Shown: positions 1 through 10,067, counted from the stretch's first letter. The stretch is 64,000 bases of DNA from Flavobacteriales bacterium (GCA_016710015.1 JADJLR010000001.1:976644-1040643), one strand, 5' to 3'. The notes: generated by a model from the letters alone, not told the origin. Numbers and translations are program-made.

Positions 1-643
1 AAAGGAAAATCTCTGGCTTTGGGAACTGCGCCATGTGACTCGATACAAAGAAGCACCAGACCATACCACCAAGAACCGTCCGATAGCACGGATGGCCCTG
101 AAATTTCTTCGCCCCCTTCGTTGGTGGAAGAATCACACTACCATACTCAGGGATACTGTATGCAACATGTTCAGTGAAACAGGCATACTCGTACGGCTCT
201 CCCGGATCCGAACGGTCCAACATTTCCCGAAGTCGATCTTCGTGCTTCCGTCCAAGATCAACGTTGCTGAATCGATCATGCTTGGTAATTCCCAACCGCC
301 AGATCAAAGACATCTGGAACAGCTTGAACTGGGAGTATTCCACTCCAGGGTATTCCATCCGATCACCATGATCGATGCCTTGTGGCGCGCGATCAAAAAG
401 TAACTCCTTCACGTACTTCTCCCAGTTACCGAGCTTCTGCTCACAGCTCCAGCATAAGAGATGCTCGCGGAGCCCCTTCTGTTCAATCCGCGATGAGTTG
501 GTCGTGTTCGAAGAGAATATCTGAAACCGTCCATTCTCATATATCGGCTTGTAGAAGAACTCCGAAATGATGTGAGAGTTCTGTAGTTCCTGACCTGGCT
601 TCAAGCAAAGCTTACAGGTCCCAATGATCTTCTTCTTAGCCAT
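1..643 (-). CDS. HNH-like zinc-motif protein, partial (runs off left edge)
   Basis: The minus-strand frame is open from an ATG at 643 to the window edge, giving 214 residues with the C-terminus missing. The N-terminus has CxxC (C10, C13), then a NSHII motif (H24) and a second CxxC near residues 63-66. This is the layout of bacterial HNH-type nucleases whose Cys pairs hold a structural zinc and whose His is catalytic. The ATG overlaps the last 8 bases of the broken dinD, so the two were probably co-transcribed and translationally coupled. That neighbour hints at a DNA-damage or defence role, which is inference. The family is assigned from motifs only and the specific subfamily is not recognised. 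Confidence 0.6.
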   Translation of the reverse strand, partial: MAKKKIIGTCKLCLKPGQELQNSHIISEFFYKPIYENGRFQIFSSNTTNSSRIEQKGLREHLLCWSCEQKLGNWEKYVKELLFDRAPQGIDHGDRMEYPGVEYSQFKLFQMSLIWRLGITKHDRFSNVDLGRKHEDRLREMLDRSDPGEPYEYACFTEHVAYSIPEYGSVILPPTKGAKKFQGHPCYRTVLGGMVWCFFVSSHMAQFPKPEIFL

Positions 644-1489
644 TGTTGCCTGATCTGTTCTTCTTCCCCGCCTCCACCAACTTCTTCTCCTCTCCCACCA
701 ATCTGCGTTGCACTTTCTTCAGGTCCTCGGCTGCCGGTAGCTCTTCTGGTTTCACGCCGCGCTCCGCGAGCATCTTGCGCACTGCGGCGTTATTGTCCAC
801 ATGCTCCTGGATGATGGGATCCTGACCATGCACATCCTTGTCCACGACATTGTGACCAGTTAGTTCGGCGGCGAAGTCCTTCGCCTTGATGGTAAGTGTC
901 GGAAGGAAATCCGCCAGGGGTCGTTTCTCCGGAACGCCAAGTCTTCGCTTCATATCACTGGTATTGGCTCCACCGAAGAGTGCCTGATCGCCTTTGGAAC
1001 GCAGGATGCCAAAACCACGGTCATCCACTCCACGTTCGTAAACGATCCCCGAAAGCTTCTTCTCGGACTTTGTCAGTTTCTCACGCGCGGATACGCGAGC
1101 GACATCCAGCATGCGCTTCTCGATCAGCTCCTGCTTGCGGGTCTGCACCGCGAAGTAGGTTTGCGCAAAGGCGATCTCCGGCTTGCTGGGATCACCGTTT
1201 TGGGCAATGAGCTAACACGCATAACGGGTCAACGCCAGGTCTTCGACAGGTCGTTCCGCGCCACTGCCCAAACCAACCATTTTCGTGACATCACGAAAAT
1301 GGTCCCAACCTTGGCCCCGCTGCCTTCACACGCCTTTCTGGCACGCTCCAGAGCTACTTTGAAATTCTCCCAACGAGCGTATCCCAAGATGACTTGCAGC
1401 TCACGTGCACTCCAGCATTCGACACCTTCGTGGATGTAGCACGCTTCTTCGAACCTGTTGAAAAGCGCATCGATCTGTTCCTTGTCCAT
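636..1489 (-). pseudogene. dinD: dinD, DNA-damage-inducible protein D, broken by a frameshift and a stop
   Basis: Two consecutive minus-strand frames together match DinD along its length. The N-terminal part (1489 to about 1305) has the WSAREL and LGYARWENF motifs. The C-terminal part (1148 to 636) has the TRKQELIEKR and GLYGG-like segments. They are separated by a one-base loss in a C-run at 1304-1306 (G-run on the coding strand) and by an in-frame TAG at 1212-1214, where the family has Tyr (RYACYL becomes RYAC-stop-L). E. coli DinD is an SOS-induced protein that modulates RecA. The homopolymer indel may be a sequencing error, but the stop is a substitution and more likely real. The downstream HNH-like gene starts inside its last codons. 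Confidence 0.8.
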
Positions 1490-1503
1490 CGTTGACGTGT
1501 TTT

Positions 1504-1521
1504 CTGTCGGTTATCCGACAG
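1504..1521. promoter_or_regulatory. Perfect palindrome upstream of dinD, candidate operator
   Basis: CTGTCGGTTATCCGACAG has 7-bp arms around TTAT and lies 15-32 bases before the dinD start codon. The position suits a repressor site such as a LexA-type box. The sequence is not a LexA box I recognise, so its role is inferred from location and symmetry only. Confidence 0.35.
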
Positions 1522-1666
1522 ACAATGTACCAATTCCATCGAAATGGGTTGTAGCATTTATCCACAAAACGTTCGAGTGATAACAACCTTGCACGTCAGG
1601 ACGATCGCTCCACTTCGCCTTTGCTCTTGCCCACCTCCCGCTTGCTCCCTCATTACCTTCGTCTTG

Positions 1667-3490
1667 ATGATGATGAGATCCCGTTGGTTGCACTTCCTGT
1701 TCATCGTATTGCCTTATTCCGCTGCTGCGCAGATCACCATCAACGTGGATGCATCCAACGTTACCGGTTCAATAACTCCGTTGTGGGGCGATCACTACGA
1801 GATGCACTTGCTTACCGGAGCGGGCGGAAATCCCAGCGTCGTCGGGCCACATCTCCAGTTCATTAACGATCCCGGTTTCGACGCTGATATGGCTTTGTTG
1901 AAGCCGCGTTTCATCCGCGTTTCCACTGCTCGTTTTGATGATCCCGGCAGTGCTGACCACTACTCCACCGACACAACGGTATTGAAGAACCTATGGACGG
2001 AGTTCTATCACGGTCCGAATTCAATGAATGGTGCGAACAACCTCGGCAACTACGATTTCAGCTATGTGGATTCGTTGATCGATGTGGTGCATGCCATGGG
2101 CGCGGAGCCGTTCCTGGACATGGCTTCGATGCCCTTCACGCTGGCCAGCGTGGATACACCGGCCTATTATCCGTGCATCTATTGGAACCCGCCTTGCCAC
2201 TTGCTTGGTTGGGACAATGGGATCCGCCAAGCGCCACCGACCGATCCCTTGGTTTATAGCCGTGTGTTCTATCAGCTTGTGAAACACCTGTACGTCACGC
2301 GCAATGTCAAGTGGTTCGAGGTGTGGAACGAGCCGGACCAGTTCCCCGGACTTACGCCGTTCTGGGACGGCACCGCTGCACAACTGCACGCCATGATGGC
2401 CGCGCTGGCCGATGAGATCGGAGACGATCCCGCACTGTCGCCACACGTCAAATTGGGTTGCTGCAGTTTTGCGATGCAGAGTTTCCTGAACCTCTTCCCC
2501 GTCCAGTTCCTTTCCATTGCACGCGACAGTTCCACACGGATGGACTTCATCAGCGTCCACCCCTATTCCGCTGATGCGTTCGGGGGCTACGACAGCACGA
2601 AGGCGAGCATTGCACAAGGTTGGAAGAACACCTTCTTCCCAAACTCGGATCTGATCAATGCGGAATGGGGCGTTCTCAACCCTGCGTTCGGAGCAGCAGG
2701 ATGGAACAGCTTGGACTATGGCTTGGACCGGATACGGGGCATCATTGAAATGAACGACCGTGGCTTTGTAATGGCACATGCCGCGAGCATGACCGATAAC
2801 GATACCACTGCCGCGACCTGTTGCTTGGGCATGTTCTATTCCAAGCCGACCTTCGCTCCCAAGCCCGCCGCCTTCGCATACATGGCGATGAACCGCATGT
2901 TGAACGCCACGGACCGGATAGCATGTGCGATCAATGCTCCGCACTTGGCACTTGGCGGTCGTACCACGAATGGGGACACCGTGTACGTGGTGCTTCCCGC
3001 TCCGGACCCCGGGCCGGATACGGGAACGGTGGAACTGAACATTTCGGGCCTGCCCTGGACGGAAGGGCACGTGGACCGGTACGAGCTGACCATGACCAGC
3101 TACGACAACGACGAGGTGCTCACGCTCGTTGGTTCGGGCACGATCAGTTCCGGCAGCTACACGGGATCCGTGGAATACACCAGTGATCAAGGCGATGGCC
3201 GGTTGATGCTTTGGGAATTCGTGCGTGACAATGTGGACGGGCTTGCGGAAAGGGAACGCGCACCGATCCAGGTGGTCCCGAATCCCGCCCGGAACGTTTT
3301 GCGTCTTGTAGCCGATGGATCGCGCACGATCACAGATTGGCGGATCCTGACCCTGCAAGGTTCGTCCACAGGACTCTTCGGCGATAGCGCTGAACGGATC
3401 GATGTGGGCGAACTCGCCGCTGGCACCTACCTGATCGAGGCATCCTGTGCGGACGGCAACGTGATGCGTGCCGTGTGGATGAAGCAATAG
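1667..3490 (+). CDS. Secreted GH39-like glycoside hydrolase with T9SS sorting domain
   Basis: The predicted precursor has 607 residues. Three adjacent ATGs (1667, 1670, 1673) precede a signal peptide (MMMRSRWLHFLFIVLP, cut near AAAQ); an in-frame upstream extension to 1544 has no signal character, so I start at 1667. The catalytic part looks like a clan GH-A TIM barrel. EVWNEPD at about 219-225 supplies the acid/base Glu (E222), and INAEWG supplies the probable nucleophile (E333). This is the GH39 pattern (beta-xylosidase or alpha-L-iduronidase type), but the substrate cannot be read from sequence. The last 75 residues, starting at a VVPNPARN motif, form a T9SS type A sorting domain, so the enzyme should be exported to the cell surface or medium. 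Confidence 0.75.
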   Translation: MMMRSRWLHFLFIVLPYSAAAQITINVDASNVTGSITPLWGDHYEMHLLTGAGGNPSVVGPHLQFINDPGFDADMALLKPRFIRVSTARFDDPGSADHYSTDTTVLKNLWTEFYHGPNSMNGANNLGNYDFSYVDSLIDVVHAMGAEPFLDMASMPFTLASVDTPAYYPCIYWNPPCHLLGWDNGIRQAPPTDPLVYSRVFYQLVKHLYVTRNVKWFEVWNEPDQFPGLTPFWDGTAAQLHAMMAALADEIGDDPALSPHVKLGCCSFAMQSFLNLFPVQFLSIARDSSTRMDFISVHPYSADAFGGYDSTKASIAQGWKNTFFPNSDLINAEWGVLNPAFGAAGWNSLDYGLDRIRGIIEMNDRGFVMAHAASMTDNDTTAATCCLGMFYSKPTFAPKPAAFAYMAMNRMLNATDRIACAINAPHLALGGRTTNGDTVYVVLPAPDPGPDTGTVELNISGLPWTEGHVDRYELTMTSYDNDEVLTLVGSGTISSGSYTGSVEYTSDQGDGRLMLWEFVRDNVDGLAERERAPIQVVPNPARNVLRLVADGSRTITDWRILTLQGSSTGLFGDSAERIDVGELAAGTYLIEASCADGNVMRAVWMKQ

Positions 3491-3556
3491 ACGCAGTACG
3501 GTAGCCGGATCGCCGGAGAAGATGCACGCGAAACGCCGTTGTGGCGGACAAAAGTC

Positions 3557-4024
3557 CTACCCTTCCCGCAGCAACTTCTTCAGGATCACGACCTGCCCCA
3601 TGTGGTAGTGGGCATGTTCGATGATGCCGTGCAGGTTGCGGTACCAGGTACCATACTTGGGGTCCGCCAAGTTGCTCTGTAAACGCTCCTCCGTTATTTG
3701 TTCCACCATCGTTGCGAATCGCTCCGCATCGGCCCATATCTGATCCAGCATGCGTTGCCAATCTGCATCGCTCGTGATCGGCGGATGGTCGAAGCTGAAC
3801 TTGTCGTGCGCGTCGAGTGGCCCACCCTCCAGCACCTGAAGCACAGCGTCTGCGAAATAATGGATGTGGAAGGTGATCGCTGCGATCGTGTTGAAGGATC
3901 TCTGCTTCATGGTGGCCTCCTGCCACGTGACATCCGCTAGTGTGTCGCGCAAGTTCACGCTGGTCCAGTTGCCGCCGAAGTGGATTTCGCGAAAGTGTTT
4001 GGCGATACTGCTCGATCCTCCCAT
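3557..4024 (-). CDS. DinB-like four-helix-bundle protein
   Basis: 155 residues, the usual length of DinB/YfiT-superfamily proteins. The sequence is helical with spaced histidines that form the family's metal site: FHIHYFAD at about 52-59 and HGIIEHAHYH near 130-140. Members bind a divalent metal and often act in thiol-dependent transferase reactions or stress responses; no specific substrate is visible here. It lies 12 bases downstream of a membrane-protein gene on the same strand and is probably co-transcribed with it. It is convergent with the glycosidase gene. Confidence 0.65.
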   Translation of the reverse strand: MGGSSSIAKHFREIHFGGNWTSVNLRDTLADVTWQEATMKQRSFNTIAAITFHIHYFADAVLQVLEGGPLDAHDKFSFDHPPITSDADWQRMLDQIWADAERFATMVEQITEERLQSNLADPKYGTWYRNLHGIIEHAHYHMGQVVILKKLLREG

Positions 4025-4036
4025 TCCTGATGCGAC

Positions 4037-5038
4037 TCAGCACAACAAATTGTAGCGCACCAGCAGCCGTTCTCCATCACGCCAACGGATCCAACCCGTC
4101 GGTACGATACGGTCCGCCAAGCCATCGGTGGAGACCATGAGCCAATCCCCACGCACGGCAAGCGGGACCAGCAAGGCGTTGGCACCTTCGGCGAGTATGG
4201 CGGCGTGGTCCAATGGCTTCAAACGGACCGGGTTCGTTTCCGTGTCGATGATCTCTACCGTGTTCACCGTACTGATGAACTCCGGCCATGTTACGAAGGT
4301 CAGCTCATTGCGGTCCACCCAGCGCGTGGTGCCATCGATGCTGTTCACCTCCACCTCCATCCAGTTGCGCGAAAGCGTGATCACCTTCAACAGCAGGAGG
4401 CCGTAGTCCAACTTCAGGTGGGCCGGAACGAACCATGGCGGTGCCGAGGTGATGTCGACGAAGTGCTCTCCTTTCGCGAACACCAAGCTGTCCGTTGCGG
4501 CGAACATGCCGGGGACCTGGTCCATGTCCGGCCCGGCGTAGAAGTGGAAGGTGCCGAGTTCCATGATCGGTGCCGCCATGCCCAAGCCAAGCGCGGGGTC
4601 GCGCACTTCCTCAGTGGTCGCAACGTTCTCAATGACCGAATGCATTGACGCGAACATGACCGGTGCGTTCGGTGCGGTTGGTTTCAATTGCTTGTAGCGC
4701 TCCTGCTCGATCTCCCAGCGTCGGTCACTTTCGGCCTTGATCTTCATGAAACGCCACGTCGCCCCGGCAAGCAGGATCACCGCAAGCGGCCCGATGACCG
4801 TCAAAGCGCGAAGCAATCCTCTGCGTTCCATACGGCGCGCCAGGAGGATGGCCGCAATAGCAATGATCACCCCGCCGAAAAGCCCATAGAACGCTACTAT
4901 CGCCGCACCGGCCATCCCGTCGGCCTTGCTGACCGAAAACCTGCCAATGAAAGCCCCTGCGAACAGGCCGAGGACCAAAGCGCACAGCACGAACCCGACT
5001 GCTGGAAGCAGCTTCGAGGACTTGCTCTCTTCGGTCAT
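4037..5038 (-). CDS. Hypothetical membrane protein with SH3-like C-terminus
   Basis: 333 residues. Three hydrophobic helices sit at about 11-33, 42-65 and 76-96, followed by a large soluble part. The last 60 residues (VRLKPLDHAAILAEGANALL onward, with PTGWIRW near the end) look like a small beta-barrel of the bacterial SH3 kind, with the usual GD-W and GW-R positions. This suggests an envelope protein with a periplasmic or cytosolic binding domain. No family is recognised with certainty. It sits in a run with an upstream lipoprotein gene (12-base gap) and the downstream DinB-like gene. Confidence 0.55.
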   Translation of the reverse strand: MTEESKSSKLLPAVGFVLCALVLGLFAGAFIGRFSVSKADGMAGAAIVAFYGLFGGVIIAIAAILLARRMERRGLLRALTVIGPLAVILLAGATWRFMKIKAESDRRWEIEQERYKQLKPTAPNAPVMFASMHSVIENVATTEEVRDPALGLGMAAPIMELGTFHFYAGPDMDQVPGMFAATDSLVFAKGEHFVDITSAPPWFVPAHLKLDYGLLLLKVITLSRNWMEVEVNSIDGTTRWVDRNELTFVTWPEFISTVNTVEIIDTETNPVRLKPLDHAAILAEGANALLVPLAVRGDWLMVSTDGLADRIVPTGWIRWRDGERLLVRYNLLC

Positions 5039-5050
5039 CGCGCGATCAAC

Positions 5051-5500
5051 TTATTGCCCCATGACCTTCTTCATCGCCTCCAGCGCGGCTGGATCCATGC
5101 CCTCCAATCCTTCCATACCTCCATTCATCATCATGACCTCCATGCCGAGTTTGGCGATACGCGTTCCATAGGTCTGGCCGATGGTATTGAACTCGGACCA
5201 ACACTTCATACCAAGTGCCTTCTCTCCGCGCTCCTTTATCCGCTTGCTCAAGTCGCTCGCCTTATCCGAGAATTCCTTCTGACCATTCGGGTCGATCTTC
5301 TTCGCAGCGATCATCTCCTTCAACGCCGATTCATAATCCGCCATCAGGTCACGGAACTCACCCACGAGTGGATCACATTCCGCCGCTTCATCCATCGCTC
5401 GCTCCTCCTTCTGCTCCGGTGATCCATTCTTGGGTTCGCTGGAGCACGCAGCGAGGAGGGTCATCGCCAAGAACAGGAATAGGTTGGTCGCAGTTTTCAT
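5051..5500 (-). CDS. Small predicted lipoprotein
   Basis: 149 residues. The N-terminus is a lipoprotein signal with lipobox LLAAC (Cys19). The mature part is charged and helical (SDKASDLSKRIKERGEKALG), ending in a Met/Gly-rich tail (MEVMMMNGGMEGLEGMD). Bacteroidota keep many such lipoproteins at the outer membrane; none of the features point to a function. It is the first gene of a likely three-gene unit with the membrane protein and the DinB-like protein. About 110 bases separate it from the efflux operon, where the promoter should lie. Confidence 0.6.
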   Translation of the reverse strand: MKTATNLFLFLAMTLLAACSSEPKNGSPEQKEERAMDEAAECDPLVGEFRDLMADYESALKEMIAAKKIDPNGQKEFSDKASDLSKRIKERGEKALGMKCWSEFNTIGQTYGTRIAKLGMEVMMMNGGMEGLEGMDPAALEAMKKVMGQ

Positions 5501-5614
5501 GGTTCAACAGGTTTGGGAACTGCGAAGTTGATCGATCCGGACGAACCTATCAAATCAAGGCCTTCCAAGCGCCTTGGATCATGCTCGGATCTACTCCGTG
5601 TACCCCGATATGGA

Positions 5615-6943
5615 TCAAGGCTGAATGCCCAACGCCGATGTGAGTCCACCACTTGCACGCAGCAGTATCAACTCCGCCACTTTGGTATCGAAGCCCGAGA
5701 CGACGGACTGCCTTTCCGCATTCGCCAGATCCAACTGCGCTTGGCGGAATTGCAACCCGGTAAGCTGTCCGGCCTGAAAGAGTTCGCGGGTGCGCTCGAA
5801 ATTGATCTGCGCTGTGTTGACCGCATCGGATTGGATCCGCAGGACTTCGCGTTGGCTGCTCCACGTTGCGTATGCATTGCGCACATCACGCTCCACTTGC
5901 AAGCGTGCCTGTTGTTCCGCTATCACCGCATTCTCCGCACGCAACCGTGCAGCTTCCATTTGGGTGGTGATGCGACCACCGTTGAACAACGGCACACTCA
6001 CTGTAAGACCACCATTGAATCCCTGGGTATAGGTACCAAGCACTACACCGACCTCGTTCTTCTGATCATTGATCCCGTATGCTGCATTGAGATCGAGCTT
6101 CGGCCAGCGCAGGGCTTTGGCGATACGCTGGTCCACCTCTGCCGCTCGCACTTGAGCTGTGGCTGAAACCAACAGCACGTTCCCGTTCATGGCCTCTTGC
6201 ACCAATTGATCCTCGGCCAATACGCGTACATGGTCCACACGACGCGATACTTGCATACTCGTTGCAGAGGAGCGGCCCATCAACACATTCAGATCCCTAA
6301 CGCTTCGATCCCTGCGCTGCTTGGCCAGGATATAGGTGGTGCTATCCGCCTGTAGGTCGACCTTGGCGTTAAGGACATCGAGTCTCCCCACTCCACCCAG
6401 TGACGCTTTGCCTTCTTGTCGTGCGAACCGGTCCGCGCTGATCTCAAGGATCCGTTGCGTGATGGCGACATCCTCGTCCATCGCAGCAATGCCGTAATAC
6501 AGCGCGATCACTTGGGAAAGTGTGCCTTCCACCTGAGCTCGTGTACGGAGGTCCGCAAGCAGCTCGTTCAGTTGCGCACGTTCATAGGTGGCGAAGTTGC
6601 CCATCCCGTTGAACAGCGTGTATGCCAATCCGACCTGCCCGGCCAAGGTGGTACTCTCCACCCCACTCCGCTCCACATCCTGAATGCCCGGCGCGAAATC
6701 AAGCTTGGAATACTGGTTGCTGTAGTTGGCCCGTCCACTGGCATCGAGGGAAGGCAGTAGACCTGCATTTCCTACAGTGGCCTGCGCTTGGGCGATGGCC
6801 GCATCGTTCTTCGCGATGCGAATGCCGTGTTCATTGGCCATTGCGAGTTGGATCGCATCGGCGAGTTGCAGGGTGTCCTGTGCGAACACACCGGCGATGA
6901 ACAATGATGACGCACTAAGCGCGAGTGTCCTCCAGGTTCTCAT
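5615..6943 (-). CDS. TolC-family outer-membrane efflux channel
   Basis: 442 residues, normal for the family. A signal peptide (ALSASSLFIAGVFAQ) is followed by two outer-membrane-efflux repeats rich in long helices. Typical family positions are seen in QLADAIQLAMANE near the start and QAGQLTGLQFRQAQLDLANA near residue 400. TolC-type trimers form the outer-membrane and periplasmic tunnel of tripartite pumps. Its start codon lies inside the 3' end of the RND pump gene (29-base overlap), which signals coupled expression, and the adaptor and regulator are further upstream. The substrate is unknown. Confidence 0.88.
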   Translation of the reverse strand: MRTWRTLALSASSLFIAGVFAQDTLQLADAIQLAMANEHGIRIAKNDAAIAQAQATVGNAGLLPSLDASGRANYSNQYSKLDFAPGIQDVERSGVESTTLAGQVGLAYTLFNGMGNFATYERAQLNELLADLRTRAQVEGTLSQVIALYYGIAAMDEDVAITQRILEISADRFARQEGKASLGGVGRLDVLNAKVDLQADSTTYILAKQRRDRSVRDLNVLMGRSSATSMQVSRRVDHVRVLAEDQLVQEAMNGNVLLVSATAQVRAAEVDQRIAKALRWPKLDLNAAYGINDQKNEVGVVLGTYTQGFNGGLTVSVPLFNGGRITTQMEAARLRAENAVIAEQQARLQVERDVRNAYATWSSQREVLRIQSDAVNTAQINFERTRELFQAGQLTGLQFRQAQLDLANAERQSVVSGFDTKVAELILLRASGGLTSALGIQP

Positions 6944-9900
6944 AGGGAAGTTCTTTCACAGCAGGTTCGTCGGCTTCGGGAGTTGGCCACTCGGCGTACC
7001 ATGCCCACCAGCGCAAGCGGCGGATCTCATTGAGCCCGGCCAATAAGGTTGGCAGAACGATCAGTGTTACGAAGGTGGCGATGGCCAATCCGTATGCGAC
7101 CGTCACCGCCATGGGGATCAGGAATTGCGCTTGAAAGCTCTTATTCAAGGTGATCGGCAACAGTCCGGCAACTGTTGTCAAGGAAGTCAGAAGGATAGGC
7201 CGCAGTCGTGAGAGGGCCGCCGTTCGCAACGCCAAGTTGAAGGTCATGCGTTCCTTCAGGTTTGCATTGAAGGTGGTGACCAGTACAAGCGAATCGTTGA
7301 CCATGACACCGATGAGCGCGATGGCCCCGAAGAAACTGAACAGGCTGATCTGCACATCGTGGACCCAGTGGCCCCATGCAACGCCGATGAAACCGAGCGG
7401 GATGCACAGCAACACCATGAGCATTTGCCAGAAGCTCCGCAGTGTGATCACGATCAACGAGAACATGATGATGAGGGTGATGGGCATGATCCTGGCTGCG
7501 GAGATCCCGACCTTCCGGCTTTGCTCCCCTTGTCCTTCGAAGCTGTAGCTGAGGCCTGGATGCCGTGCCAACAAGGGTACCATGATGTCCGAGGCGACGA
7601 GTGTGGTGGCATCCGTCGAACTCTGTGCGCTATTGGCCATATCGGCCTCCACACGCACTTCACGCTTTCCATCCAAGTGGCTGATCGCACGGATCCCGCG
7701 TTCGATGTGGTAACTCACCAGTTCGCTCAAGGGCAGTTGGCGACCGTCCGCAGTTCGGATGCGCATGTCCTCCAGATCACGGAGTGAAGCACGTTCATCT
7801 TCCGCATAACGCACCCAGATCTTCACCTCGTCCTCACCCCGTTGCACGCGTTGTGATTCCAGTCCGAAGAAACCTTGGCGCACTTGGCCCACGACATCCT
7901 GCAAAGTGAGACCTAGCAGTTGGGCCTTGTCCTTCAGCTTCAGTACCACTTCGCGATTTCCCGGGCGATCGCTATCGACCACATCGCGGAGCATGGGAAG
8001 TTGGGCCAATTCATCCCGCAATTCAGCTTTCGCGGTGTTGAGTTCCGCAAGATCATTGCTGCGTAGCGAAACGGAGATCGGTTTACCAAAGGCACTGGCC
8101 AGACCGAAAGAGAGGTTCGAAACACCGGGTATGGCACCAGCACGTTCGCGCAGGCGATTGGTCAACTCTTCGCTCTTGAAGCCACGTTTCTCGCCATCCA
8201 ACAGAATGATGTTCAACTTGCCTTGTTCTGGACGTGGGCCAAGGATGGTTTGCACTTTCAACACGACATCAAGGCTATCCTCACGTCCTGCACTCAACTC
8301 ATCGTTCACGGTCCAAACGAGTTGTTCGATCTTCTGGAGTTCCTGGAACACGATCTGCTCGCGTGTACCGGTCACCATCTCGAGATCCACGGCCACGTCA
8401 TCGCGCTCGATCACCGGGAAGAAGGTGGTACGGATGATACCCGCACCCACCGACCCGATCGTTAGTGCAAGAATGAAGAATGCGATGCCGATGGTGAGCA
8501 CCTTGTTCCGCATGATACGGTCGAAGAATGGGCCGTACCGCTTGTCGCGCAGGTTGCCCATCACACCATTCATGTATGCTTCCAGACGATTCTTCTTACC
8601 ACGGCTGAGACCCCTACTATGGGCGATGTGTGCCGGTAGGATGTACGCCGCTTCGATCAATGAGAAGACCAACGTACCAATGACCACGAAGGCCAGCGCC
8701 GGAGCGAAATCACCCAAGCGCCCTTCGATGAAGAAGAAGGTGCTGAAGGCGGCGACCGTGGTGAGCACTGAACTGATCACCGCAGGCAACACTTTGTTGA
8801 TGCCGATAAATGCCGCTTGGATCGGCGGAAGTCCGCGTTCGTACTCCTGATAGATGCTCTCGGTGATCACAATGCCATCGTCCACGAGGATACCGACCAC
8901 GAGGATCATCCCGAAGAGCGACATGACGTTGATGGTGATGAAGCCCGGTGCGAGTATGAACATGCCCGCGAACGCCACTGGAATGCTGAGTGCTACCCAG
9001 AAAGCAAGACGCCAGTTAAGGAAGAGCGTAAGGACGATGATCACGAGGAGGAAGCCTTGGGTGCCATTTTCAAGCAACATGGCGATGCGTTGACGGAGTA
9101 CGATGGTGGCATCGCTGATCAAGGTCGCCTTCACCGTGGTGTTACGTCCGCTGAAATCGGTCATGTACTTGTTGGTGGCATCGGCGATGTGGAGGATGTC
9201 CTCGCTGATCGTACTGCTCACGTTCACCACCACGCTGGGAATTCCGTCCACGTAATTGCGGGCGGGATCATCGGCCCATGCATCGCGCACATCGGCCACG
9301 TCGCTCAAGCGCAGCACACTTCCATCCGATCCAGCGCGGACCACGGTATTCTTCAAGCCTTCCGCATCCATGCGCTTGTCGCGCACACGGATCAGAAGCT
9401 CTTCGTCAATGGTCTTGATCTTACCGCCGGTCACATCCAGATTCGCACCTCGGACAGCGAGTGACACTTGTGCGAAAGAGAGGTTGTTCGCACGCAGGTC
9501 TTCTTCCCGCAGCGCCACTTCGATCTCTTCCAACGGGAAGCCGGACAGCTCCACTTTGCTGATGCCTTCGGTGGAGCGCAGGTCCTGTTCCACGCGGCGT
9601 GCAACGGTCTTCAACGCTTTTAGATCGAGACCTTCACCACTCAACGCAAAGCTCACTGCAGGCCGGATGTTCTCCAATTTGAAGGTGCGTATCGGCTCCA
9701 TGCCATCGGGCAACGAAGGGATCCGGTCCACAGCATTCTTCACGTCCTGTACTACGAGGTCCGTATCGAAACCCTTGATCACATCAATGGTGATCACACC
9801 ACCGTTCTCCTGGCTCAAGCTGCTGATGCGCTCCACTCCGGTAATGCCTTTCACATCGTCTTCGATCCGCAGCACGACACCCTCCTCCACCTCTTCCGGA

Positions 9901-10067
9901 GCAGCACCTGGGAAGATGATCTGCACTTGGATGGTTCGACTTTCTGCCTCCGGGAACAACGAACTGCGCGTTGCCTTCCATCCGAAGAAGCCGAAGATGA
10001 AGATCAGGATCATCACGGTATCCACCGCGACGGAGTACTTCAGGAAATATGCGGTAAGGCCTTTCAT
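6915..10067 (-). CDS. RND-family efflux pump (AcrB/HAE1 type)
   Basis: About 1,050 residues, typical of proton-driven inner-membrane drug exporters. I start at the ATG at 10067, giving MKGLTAYFLKYSVAVDTVMI; an upstream TTG at 10091 is less likely. The first transmembrane helix, a large periplasmic porter domain, the proton-relay helix with paired aspartates (GILVDDGIVITES) and a second six-helix bundle (LIGVMVNDSLVLVTTF) are all present. It works with the adaptor (10630-11757) and the TolC-like channel that overlaps its 3' end. A GxxExxY gene is inserted between adaptor and pump. The head TFFPVIERDDV segment is of the general HAE1 kind; drug versus other substrate cannot be told. Confidence 0.9.
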   Translation of the reverse strand: MKGLTAYFLKYSVAVDTVMILIFIFGFFGWKATRSSLFPEAESRTIQVQIIFPGAAPEEVEEGVVLRIEDDVKGITGVERISSLSQENGGVITIDVIKGFDTDLVVQDVKNAVDRIPSLPDGMEPIRTFKLENIRPAVSFALSGEGLDLKALKTVARRVEQDLRSTEGISKVELSGFPLEEIEVALREEDLRANNLSFAQVSLAVRGANLDVTGGKIKTIDEELLIRVRDKRMDAEGLKNTVVRAGSDGSVLRLSDVADVRDAWADDPARNYVDGIPSVVVNVSSTISEDILHIADATNKYMTDFSGRNTTVKATLISDATIVLRQRIAMLLENGTQGFLLVIIVLTLFLNWRLAFWVALSIPVAFAGMFILAPGFITINVMSLFGMILVVGILVDDGIVITESIYQEYERGLPPIQAAFIGINKVLPAVISSVLTTVAAFSTFFFIEGRLGDFAPALAFVVIGTLVFSLIEAAYILPAHIAHSRGLSRGKKNRLEAYMNGVMGNLRDKRYGPFFDRIMRNKVLTIGIAFFILALTIGSVGAGIIRTTFFPVIERDDVAVDLEMVTGTREQIVFQELQKIEQLVWTVNDELSAGREDSLDVVLKVQTILGPRPEQGKLNIILLDGEKRGFKSEELTNRLRERAGAIPGVSNLSFGLASAFGKPISVSLRSNDLAELNTAKAELRDELAQLPMLRDVVDSDRPGNREVVLKLKDKAQLLGLTLQDVVGQVRQGFFGLESQRVQRGEDEVKIWVRYAEDERASLRDLEDMRIRTADGRQLPLSELVSYHIERGIRAISHLDGKREVRVEADMANSAQSSTDATTLVASDIMVPLLARHPGLSYSFEGQGEQSRKVGISAARIMPITLIIMFSLIVITLRSFWQMLMVLLCIPLGFIGVAWGHWVHDVQISLFSFFGAIALIGVMVNDSLVLVTTFNANLKERMTFNLALRTAALSRLRPILLTSLTTVAGLLPITLNKSFQAQFLIPMAVTVAYGLAIATFVTLIVLPTLLAGLNEIRRLRWWAWYAEWPTPEADEPAVKELPYENLEDTRA

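Noticed and set aside
2021..3487. 488-residue antisense frame opposite the glycosidase
   Set aside because: The plus-strand gene has a signal peptide, catalytic motifs and T9SS domain; the antisense frame has no recognisable protein features.
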